DNA of 64,000 nucleotides from Ceratotherium simum simum (lineage: Eukaryota > Chordata > Mammalia > Perissodactyla > Rhinocerotidae). Both the position numbers and the translations under genes were made by a program. The notes beneath the pieces are model-generated. The model ran no database searches and had not been told where the DNA came from. It worked only from the letters and a program-made list of their open reading frames with translations. Positions within the stretch are counted from its first letter, which is position 1. Every line of letters starts with the position of its first letter. The stretch lies in assembly GCF_000283155.1 (NCBI RefSeq), contig NW_004454156.1:35788271-35852270 (forward strand), in the 5' to 3' direction. Positions 50,601 to 62,100 of the stretch are shown here, one piece after another.

Positions 50601-53600
50601 ATGACCAATGTACATACTTAAAGAAAGCGAGCCTTCAACAATAACTTGATCATAACAAGATTTTGCAGATGAGAAAACCAAGAACCAGCCAGACAAGACA
50701 AGGGATGTGTCACCAAACACTGTACTATGTTGCAACAGACCAATGACCCTCCCTTCCTGTTACTGAGGGGCACAGAGAATAGTCTTGAGCTTTAACTGGA
50801 CTGTTTTGGAGTTGTTCCTTTTCTACATTCCCTTCCTTGTCAGTCTAACAAGGCCAGACACTTAAATTCATGTTCTTTAATTTTAGGAAAGCCTCTTAGA
50901 TCTCTCATTTTTTTTCTCTTTTTTAACATAATTTGAAAAAATTTGGTTTTCTGTTTTCTTCGCAGAAAAGTAGAAATAAATTGAAGAGAAGGAGAAACAG
51001 GGAGGAAAACAGTGAGAGAAGCTGTGAGGCTACTTGGACAAAAGGTGGCAAAAGAAATGAGAACTGACAACTGTCAAAAGCTTTTTTTTTTTTTTTAACC
51101 CTGGCTTACTTCTCGTTTCTTGACTATATGGTGGTTCTGGCTTACTATGTAGTCAAGAAATTAATTTACTTTTCTTTCTTCCCTCTCTTCTTTCTTCCTC
51201 TCCCACTCCACCCAGAACCTTTCTTGTCATTTAACCACACTGTAAGTTCTGTAGAGTACGGGTCTAGTTAAGAGCCTGAGTTTTAAATACCAGACTACCT
51301 AGGTTTGAATGCCAGCTTTCCACCACTTGTTAACTGGGTGATCCTCAGTTAGTTACTTAAACTCCTTGTGCTACAGTTTCCACATCCATTAAATAAGAAA
51401 CATTAACAGAAGCTGCTGTTAATAGGGTTGTGGTGTGATGGGCCGGCCCCGTGGCTTGGTGGTTAAGTGAGCGCGCTCCACTGCTGGCGACCCGGGTTCG
51501 GATCCCGGGCGTGCACCGACGCGCTGCTTCTCCGGCCATGCTGAGACCGCGTCCCACATACAGCAACTAGAAGGATGTGCAGCTATGACACACAACTATC
51601 TACTGGGGCTTTGGAGGAAAAAATAAATAAATAAAATCTTTAAAAAAAAAAAAATAGGGTTGTGGTGTGGATTATTTATTTATACAGTCCTCTCTGAAAT
51701 ACTAGCTATTATTATCATAAAGCTTCACCTCATCTCACAGATAAGCAATCAACACAACCACAATCTCTGGATACCGCCTATCAATTCCCAGAACTCTTAA
51801 CGAAGTGTGGCTGGTCTAACAGGTTTTTGCAGCATGTCTCAGGGAAGTGGCCTTGTGGTTCAGTCCAGTTCTGGCTGAACGTCCAGAAGTTTGAGATTGG
51901 ACTCAGGTACACTTGTGAGTCTGCCCCATGTGGATCGGCCTTGAACTCCAGGCCAGCCTGGGGTCATCCAGGGCCACCTCAGAGATTGCAGCCATACCAG
52001 AGCCTGGTGCATATCAGACATGGCCCCAGCCAAGCTCCCCAGGCCCATCCATTTTCTGTCACCAAAGGCAAGCTGCAGAAGCTTAGGACTTCCCTGGGCA
52101 GAGTCCTGCTGTTTCCTGCACTCTTGTTCATCTCTATCCGGAATACCTTTCTCCTCCTCGCCGCCTGGCAAAATTCTACATGCCCTTACAGGTTTTACTT
52201 AACTCTCATCTCCTCTATCTGGGAGCCCCCAGAAAGTGCTTTCCCTCTGTGCCAAGTCTTCTAGTTGTATCTATCCTGAAATTTTCCAGGTTAATGAATA
52301 ATGTTCTGGCTGACTCCACCACTGGACTGTCAACTCCTGGAGAGCCCGGAAGCACAGGGGAGGCATTTCCAAATGATCAAATGATGTGCAGGCCCTTTGG
52401 ACTGGCCTCAGAATTAAGCCACTTGCTCATGGGCTTTTGTTCAATGTTAAGAGATGAAATCTGGGCTCCTAGATATTTGTTCTTGGCTGAAAGTGGGCCA
52501 GACACATGAATTTTATATCATTGAAGTGCAGAGTAGCAGTTACTACTCATTTCTGGGGGAAGTTCCAAAGGAATCATACAATTAGCTTGTTTCTTAAGCA
52601 TTTTTGAGAAAGGAGGAAATAGAAAAAAGACCCTATAATTTTAGTTTAAATGTCATTGGGCAAACAGATATAGCCTATGTAGGACTGGCTAACGCATGGA
52701 TAGGTAAAACAGAACTACAAATTTTTCATGAGCACTAAAGTTGTTGCAACTTATTTACTTTCATGATAGAGTTCTAATGGATTTGAAGGGTGGTATGACT
52801 AGCAGTAAAATGTTATACTAGGAGCCTCGAAGAATCACAGAATGTGAGAGCTGCAAGTAACCTACCTTACAGACCAATTATTGGTTCTCCATCATTAATC
52901 CCCATAAAACTGAGATATATTTGGACAATCTACTATCACATTTCTTTAAAAAGCAAGATGAATTCCATTTAAAGGCTTGTTTTTTATTCTGAGATTAAAT
53001 TTTCCCCACTTTTGTGGTATCAAATGTTCTTTCTTTTATGAAAAGATGGTGATTATAAACGGCAGTTTGGGTTTTAAAAAATAAATATTGTCTATTTATC
53101 TCTGTTCCTCATTATAATCCCAATTAGGTTATTAAAAAATTTTTTATTGAAATATAATATACATACATTTCCAATTAGTTTTAATAGTCCTGTATTCATG
53201 TTAGCTTTCTAACTTGGCAAAATGAAAAGTTGGGAAACCCCATTTAAGTCTCCAATTGTTTTTTTTTTTTTTTAAATATTATCTTTCATTTATTTTTTTC
53301 TTTCTCTTTTTTTTGTGAGGAAGATCAGCCCTGAGCTAACATCCACACTAATCCTCCTCTTTTTTTTTTGCTGAGGAAGACCGGCTCTGAGCTAACATCT
53401 ATTGCCAATCCTCCTCCTTTTTTTCTTCCCCCAAAGCCCCAGTGGATAGTTGTATGTCATAGTTGCACATCCTTCTAGTTGCCGTATGTGGGACGCGGCC
53501 TCAGCATGGCCGGAGAAGCCGGACGTCGGTGCGCGCCCAGGATCTGAACCCGGGCCACCAGTAGCGGAGCACGCGCACTTAACCACTAAGCCATGGGGCC

Positions 53601-56112
53601 GGCCCTCCAATTGTTTTTTAAAGAAAATTTACTGGTCCAAATCTGATTGAGTTCAGCATCCCTCCTGTTTGCAGAAAAGGAAATGAGAATCTATCGACGT
53701 TAAATGTTAAAGTATTATAGGTAGACTGAAGGTCTCCTAGCTAGTCAACAGCAAAGCCGAGACTAGAACCAGGGCTCTCGTCTTTCAGAGTCCAGAGCTA
53801 TTAACAGCCTACTCAACTTCACAGGTGTTCAATATCAGTATAGAGGACAGAATTGGATCATAAAACCACTATGGTGGGTGCAGAACTGAGATGAACCTGA
53901 GTTTTATGTGGTCCATTAGATTGCATGTTAAGCTCTACTGTGCTTTGCCACAACTATCTCTTACAATCATGACAAATAATCTCTACATGGCATGAATTAT
54001 GTATCTTTGTGATTTTTATCTGATCAAATCTCAATAGGATAGCATAAGATTTTATAAATATACACAAATACATAAGCACTTATTTTATCACTTCCATTTA
54101 TAAGCTACTTAGTTCATTTTCTTCCTTATCAATCACAAAACAGCTGCCGCCACTATTTTTTCCTTGCAGTTCACAGCATATAGTTCTAATGCAATAATTC
54201 TGCATCTAGGACAAGATAGGCCAGCTTACTCATGCCCATCCACTGAGCCATGCCAGTATCAGAAGATGACACATGTTACCAAGACGACAAACATAAAAGC
54301 TTTTAAACCCACCAGGGAGCCAGGAAAACATTCAACACTGTGATGCCAAAAATTTTAATCCATGTATCTTGATTTCTCATTATTATTCTAATTAGTTTTG
54401 TAGTCACTATATTTACGGGAGTGTCTAATTTCTGCTGTTAACCGAAGCTCCTGTTTAGCATGCAGGCTCACATTCTTACTCTTTTCCTTGTAAAAATTTT
54501 GAACTAGCAGCCATAAACACAACCCCACTCTTTTAAAGAGTCCAAAATAAAACAAAAGCCCTTACCTAAAGTAAGGCAGCTGCCCAGTAAACTTAAAGTA
54601 ATATCTTACTTGGAGCCCTGGGCTTTTTTTTTTTAATTTAGAAATTTTGAAATAATTTTAGACTTAGAGAAAGGTTGCAAAAATAGTGTATCTCTGTGTA
54701 CTCTTCACCCACCTTTCTTTAATGTTAACATCTTACATGATCATGGTACAATGATCACAACTAAGAAATTAACGTTGGAAGAATACTGTTAACTAAACTA
54801 CACACTTCATTAGAATTTCACCAGTGTTCCCACTAATGCCCTTTTCCTGGTTCATGATCCAATCTAGGATCCCATGTTGTATTTCTTTGTCGTATCTCCT
54901 TAGTCTCCTCTGTGACTGTTCTTCAGTCTTTCTTTGCCTTACATGATCTTGACATTATTGAAGAGTACTGGTCAATTATTCGTAGACTATCCCTCAATTG
55001 GGTTCACATGATGTTTTCTCCTGAATGGATTGAGGTTATGCATTTTTGACAGAATACCACACATGTGATGGGCTTTCTCAGTGCATCATATGGGGGGGAC
55101 GTAATGTCAATACGTCTTATTACTGGTGAGGCAAATCTTGATTACTTGGTTAAGATGGTGCCTTTGGCTTCTAACTGCTCATATTCCATCATTCTAAGCT
55201 CTTTAGTGGCACAGAGGTGACAACTAAAGTAGTAGCACCCTTACAGGGGGTGGGAACGGAAGGGAAGGGCCTTCCTCACCTTCCACATGTCACTGCCATA
55301 GCAGATGGGCTTATTGAGGGCTGGAGCCCTGAACAGAGGCCTGAGAGAATGGAACACGGGACATATGCAGTCTGACAAGGAGCTATGAGGTAACACCTCC
55401 AAGAAGTCGCTGTCAGACACAGGCAGGAAACCTTGACTGGTCAAGTGGCAGCACAAGGGAGGCCTTTCCTCCCAGGGTAAGAGGGGCTGATGCGAAAGTG
55501 TTTGTGTCTTTCTAGATTTCTGCTCTTCCTCCCCTTCATCCTCTATTTTTGTTTCTTTTAGTTTTCTTTGACTGCCTTCTACACTCACCTGATCTCTGAC
55601 TTTAATGAAATCCCAATAAGAATATTCATCTATTGCTTTGGGGTAATTACTTCAAGTTAATTTCCATAAACTCTCACAAATAGCAGCACCCCTGCCAGTC
55701 ATCTTGCTGTCATCCATCTGTCCCCTGGAGGTAGATGGGGTGCACCTACAATCTAGTACAAAACTACACCACTCAATCCTGGAGATAACACATGAACCAA
55801 GGGTTGTTCATTCTTTCTTTTTTTAAATTGAGATATAATTCACACCCCATAAAATTCACTCTTTTAAAGTGCACAATTCGTGGTATTTAGTATATTTACA
55901 AGGTTGTGCAACCATCACCACTATCTAATTCCAGAATCTTTTCATTACCCCAAAAAGAAATCTCATACCCATTGTCACTCCCCATTCTCTTTTGCTCTCA
56001 GCCCCCGACAACCCACTAATCTACTGTCTATCTCTATGGATTTACCTATTTGTACCAAGGTACTTTGGATCTGAAATAATAATAATAAGATGATCTCAAT
56101 CCAGTTAGTCTA

Positions 56113-56153
<41 letters not shown>

Positions 56154-59100
56154 AAGTTTGACTTTGGCAACACCTTACCTTCCCTTTTGATACTCTGGAC
56201 TCCCCATTCCACCCCACACTCTAACTGTGTCTCAGAGGTGATGTATCTGCATTTGTCCTCCACAGAGTACAACTCATCCTACCCTTTCCTCTTCTATCAA
56301 AAACCACGTCCTTTGGATAAATACCCAGAACTGGAATAGCTGGATCAACTGCTGGATATTTACCCAAAGAACATGAAAACACTAATTCAAAAAGATATAT
56401 GAACCCCTATGTTCATTGCAGCATTATTCACAATAGCCAAGACATGGAAGCAACCCAAGTGCCCATTAATGGATGAATGGATAAAGAAGATGTGGTATAC
56501 ATATATGTATATATACACACAATGGAATATTACTCAGCCATAAAAAAAGACAAAATCAGGCCATTTGTGACAACATGGATGGACCTTGAGGGTATTATAC
56601 TAAGTGAAATAAGTCAGACAAAGACAAATACTGTATTATTTCACTCATATGTGGAAGATAAACAAACAAACAAACACATAGATAAGGAGAACAAATTGGT
56701 GGTTACCAGAGGGGAAGAAGTTGGCGGGCAGGGTGAAAGGGGTAAAGGGGCACATATGTATGGTGATGGCTAAAAACTAGACTATTGGTGGTGAACATGA
56801 TGCAGACTATACAGAATCTGAAATATAACAATGTATACCTGAAATTACACAATGTTATAAACCAAAGTGACCTCAATAAAATAATTTAAAAAAAAAAGAA
56901 TCAAAAGGTGTGCCTAAAGTACAGTCATTAAAATCTTAGTTCTTTAACCAATAACACAACTGAGATAAATAGAAAAAAAAAAAAAAAAAGGCATGTTGTG
57001 TTCTATCAGTGTCCTGCATTTGTGAGGTAATGTTTAGGTAAATTTATCTCCACTAAGGTGCTAAGAAGTAACAGATTTACATTTTCGTGGAGAACTTTTG
57101 GAGTCTAAGGCTCAGCTAGGATGACCATATGACCCAGTTTGTTTGGGACTGTCCCAGTTTATGCCTGTTGTCCTGGCTTAATTATTAATAGCATCCCTTT
57201 TCCCTCTCAAAAGTGTGCTGGATTGGGTGTTTAATTATATGGTCACAAACCTTAACCAAAATAAATGACTAATCCTGGTAATTCTAGGCATTTTGGCAAG
57301 TCAATAAGCAAAATAAATTTAGGTAAATGAAGTTTCAGTGTTCCTCAAATCACACCCCAGCTCTGCATTCTCATAAAAAGTTTAAATTCACCAACCTGTA
57401 GGAATCAGAGTTTCATCCACAGGCAAAAAAGCATCAGCTTCTATCGTGACTTCATGGTCATATATATTCGGGGAACCCTGGGAGGGAAAAGGTAGAGAAA
57501 GAAAAGAGGATTTAATGCCCAGTCTTATTTTATATATTTTCTTTATAACTTCTCTTGCAGAAATGTTTTCAGGCATTGACAATACTTTAGAAATCTCATT
57601 TGATCTATAGTGATGATTACTATGTTCATTTAAGTGTAGGTAGACAGGGCCTCAAAAGAGCAGCTGATACATTTGGAAGAAGCTTTCAAGTATGACCCCA
57701 GCATGCATTTTCTTTTCTAAACAGAATTATGAAGGTGAAAAGTCAGAGAGATAACAGTGGTTTGAAAGCCTTTTGCTGGGAAAGATTTGCCCTGAGCTAA
57801 CATCTGTTGCCAATCTTCCTCTTTTTTTTTTCTCCCCAAAACCCCAGTACATAGTTTTATATTCTAGTTGAAAGTCCTTCTAGTTCTTCTATNNNNNNNN
57901 NNNNNNNNNNNNNNNNNNNNNNNNNNNNNNNNNNNNNNNNNNNNNNNNNNNNNNNNNNNNNNNNNNNNNNNNNNNNNNNNNNNNNNNNNNNNNNNNNNNN
58001 NNNNNNNNNNNNNNNNNNNNNNNNNNNNNNNNNNNNNNNNNNNNNNNNNNNNNNNNNNNNNNNNNNNNNNNNNNNNNNNNNNNNNNNNNNNNNNNNNNNN
58101 NNNNNNNNNNNNNNNNNNNNNNCTCCTCTTTTTTTGCTGAGGAAGACTGGCCCTGGGCTAACATCCGTGCCCATCTTCCTCCACTTTATATGGGACGCCG
58201 CCACAGCATGGCTTGCCATGCAGTGCGTTGGTGCGCGCCCGGGATCTGAACAAGCGAACCCCGGGTCACTGCAGTGGAGCGCGTGCGCTTAACCGCTTGC
58301 GCCACTGGGCCGGCCCTGAAAGCCTTTTGGACTTCAGTACGTTGGTCGAGGTGTTTCTTCCACTCCCTTCATTTGCCAGGCAAACAGAACAACAGTCAGT
58401 GACCTGTATCACCCAGGTGCTGAATGGCCGAGGCATCGCCTCCAGGCTTATTAGAAGTGGGGCACGTCACCCCTTCTCCGGCCCAGCTCTCCCACAGAGG
58501 ACCCACTCCTTGCCATGTGGCAGAAGCCTGGGAGTCAGAACTGGGGTCCATGCTCTTGAGAGTTTTCCCACCTCCTCCATAAAGGTGCAGCCTGCCCTCC
58601 TGGGGAAGTCAAAGGCTGGTACACAAGCACTGGTCAGTGGCCAGGAGGCCTGGGGTCTAGTTCTGGCTCTCAGTGAGGGCCTGGGGGAAGTCACTTAACC
58701 TCCTAGAATCTCATTCCTTTGGTATAAAATTGGGCTGATGATGCCTGCAAGAACCCTTTTGCAGGGTTCTTGTGAAGAACTGTTTAGTGAAGATGTGTTA
58801 TGCTGCTTGCAAAGTGGAAAATACACTTGAATGTTTCCAATAGAAAGGATTATATTTTAATAGGAGTATATTTTAAAGCTTCACAGCAGAAGATGTGGAA
58901 GGAGAACCAGTTGAGGGCTTTTGTTTAGTGAATGCTCAACAATTAGCTAAACCAGGGGCTCTCAACTAAGGATGATTTTGCTTCACGGGGCAGAATTTGA
59001 CAATGTCTGGAGACATTTTTGATTGTCATGAACAGGGGTAGTAATGCTACGGGGGAAGCAGCAGTGGGAGGAGGCCAGGGATTCTGTTAAACACCCTCCA

Positions 59101-62100
59101 ATGCACAGGACGGTCTCCCCACCCCCGCAACAAGGACTTGTCTGGCCCCACATGTCAATAGTGCAGAGGTTGAGAAACCCTGAGCTAAGCTAAATTGAAG
59201 GCTCTGCAGGGTTCCTGAGAAGTAAGCAGAGAGAGGTGAGCACTACGGGGTAAGTGGAAACAGATTCTACAGTCAGAAAGACTCAGGCCCACACAATCAA
59301 ATGGAGTCATCCTGAGGAGAAAGGCCAAGATTTTAGACACCATGAAATCTATGTCTAAACATGACAGAAATTAGTTTAATACACTTCTAGGAGGCTCTGT
59401 TTCTGAAGAACTATGATTCTCTTGTATTCTCCCAGCAGGTACCTGCTGGGCAGGGGTAGGAATGGGTGAGAGACAAGGTTGGGGCAGAGGCATCTCCTTG
59501 GCCCACAGTCTCTATCTTAGCCACTTATTTGCTCCCTGTTCTGACCTGGGAAGGCAGGTCCAAAGTCGGAGGGGCCTGCAGCCCTGCCTAGAGCAGCTTA
59601 GACTAGAGGGGTCTCTCTCCTGTGGGCTCTCCCTACTGCTATCCTCTCACACCTCACGGTAGAGGCCTCTGGGACTAAGGGGTGCAGAGAGGAGGGAAGA
59701 GAATTTGTGACTGTTTCCTTGGCTCTATCTGTTCAATGCTCAGTCTAAGGTTAAGTAGTATTCCATCATATGACTATATCATAGACTGTTTATCCGTTCT
59801 CCGTTGATGGGCTTTTGGGGTGTTCCCAGTTTTTTACTATTATGAATAAAGCTGCTTAGGAATTTCCTTTTTCTGTTTGTTTTTTCAGCACTAGGGCGGG
59901 AAGAAAATGATTCCATGTGAAAATCACACTCCAAATAAGCTAAGTCTGAGACGTTGGAAGAAGCCTGGGAGGAGAAGGAGAGGAACATTTCTTAGGCACC
60001 CACTCTCTCAATGGCCGGAGGGTCACTAAGCAGCACGAATATTCCTTCATTAAAGGGAAGCAGGCTCCATTTTAGGACTCTTCTGACCTGGAATAATGCA
60101 ATGATCTACTCTGGTGGACTATTACTGTTGGATTCATTTCCTTTCTAGGCTGATGAAAACTTGGCAAGAAATGCTGATTCACAAACAGGATTGGAGGCCC
60201 ATCTCTGAGTTCAGTGTTTGTTTTGGTTAACTTTGTTTGGCTGCTGTTGTTGTGGCTTGCATGGGGCCTTAAAGACCTTTTTGTACATTGCCACTAGCAC
60301 TGCCTTAATTCAGCTCTTATCACCTCTAGCAGGATATAACAGATACTATTGGTTACTACTCAAAAGCCATATCAACTCCTTTATCAGTGCCCTCCCTTTC
60401 CTCTGGCAGAACACTGACTTGTTGATTTATCCCAAGGCTGTATATTCAGGGAAAGGACCCCCTCCCTCGCCCCAGAGGGCAAATTTTGATTGGTCCAAGC
60501 TAATCATGCTGGTCTAATTCCCTTGCTGGTGATTGAGTTAAGCAGGGCATAAGACACTTTCGGCCAATGAAATGTGAGGGAAAGTCTGCTGGGGGAGCTT
60601 CTGGGAAAAGTTTTGCTTGTTCTTAAAAATGGAACATTAGAGATGTGAAAAAAGGGATAGGTCCTATTTTGTTTCTGGCTGTGACTATATGAAGAGGTGA
60701 TTCCTGGAGCTGTGGCAACCATCTTGCGACCATGAGGGGACAAGCCTGAAAACAAAACATTGAAGAAGCAGAATGGAAAGAAGGAAGAACCTGGGTCATT
60801 GACGACATACCTACCCACGTACCAGACATACCAAAACCACATCTTAAATTCCCCCTGGCCTGCTTTCTTTGCTTTTTAGGTAAAGTTTCAATGAAAAAAC
60901 ATACTCTTCCAGTTTTGTGTTAGATAAGGAAGGAACAGCCATAAAAACCCCCAACCAACCTGCAACCTACATACCTTTTCCACTCTTTGAAAAACACAGT
61001 TCTCTCCTCCCCCCAGGCCTCCAACACTCAAACTTAGAAGGGATGAGTCAAAGTCTGGCCCCAAGTAGAACAGAAATACTGCTTATTAAATTTAAAAAAC
61101 AAACAAACAAAAAAATAAAAGATATAAGACAAGCTGACTATTTTAAATATCAAGTCTTGAGCTATTTCCCTCAGGAGGGTTTAAGATACATGGCAATGCT
61201 TTTCTAGGTAGGGAAAGAGATGTTCTGAAAACGCAGAGACCCCTTGACTCAGGCCTGGTGACTGACCATCCACTCTTACTTGAGTGCCCCAAAAGGCTGG
61301 TGGCCCCCGTCCACCCTCAACCCTGAAGCTAGTGGCTGTGGATTCAAGCTGCACTTACTAAGACACCATACAGAAGGGAGTTGACATTGGCCACCCTTCT
61401 GGGTGGGGTCTGTGATGTGGGAAACTACTCAGCCTCTGAAAAGAGATTCAGAAATATCTGTCACTCCAAGTCCTTGAAGAATTGGAAGGGTAGAAAATTC
61501 TAGTTGGGAGGGTCCCCTCCCAGGTCAATGGAAAGAGTCTTAGTGAAGCTTACATTCCCATTTTGTCTGTTGTATTGGAACACAATGGCAGATAGAATAC
61601 TTCACATATAATTTCTCTATTTTTGAGTCTATTCCTTTAGACCATCGCCCTGGTTATAAAATAGGATGTCTTAGGTATACAAAAATGTGGAAAATAGTGA
61701 AAAAATCACCATGATCTACTGCTTACATAAAACCATTAATATTTTGTCCTATTTCTGTCAAGTTTCTTTCTGAACTTATTTTAAAAAGTAAGGTCTTTGG
61801 TGGCGTAGTGGTTAAGTTCTCACGCTCCGCTTTGGCGGCCTGGAGGTCGCAGGTTCGGATCCCTGGCACGGACCTGCGTACCGCTCATTGAACCATGCTG
61901 TGGCAGGCATCCCACATAAAAATAGAGGAAGATGGGCACAGATGTTAGCCCAGGGCCAATCTTCCTCAGCAAAAAGAGGAGGATTGGCCACAGATGTTAG
62001 CTCAGGGCTGGTCTTCCTTGCCAAAAAAAAAAAAAAAGTAAGGTCTTTATGTACATTATCGCAAAGCCTCTTATAGCTGGGCATGTTTGTTTTGTTTTTG

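Larger units (their letters stand above)
25282..57395 (-). other. GALM: GALM intron 4 (32 kb)
   Basis: Repeat-rich intron; the elements are listed separately. Stretches without a recognised element: 25300-25680, 27470-28110 (apart from a CA-rich microsatellite near 27503-27545), 30700-31670, 32350-33640, 34650-35370, 37120-38600, 38760-39770, 39950-41180, 43700-45190, 48010-49260, 49460-50640 and 52340-53250. None shows coding potential I trust. Confidence 0.75.

Noticed and set aside
51827..52264. 145-residue open frame
   Set aside because: Ends inside an L2 LINE and has no domain or exon structure.
58213..58698. 161-residue open frame after the second gap
   Set aside because: It starts in an ERE head and runs into a MIR and unique intron DNA; no homology recognised.
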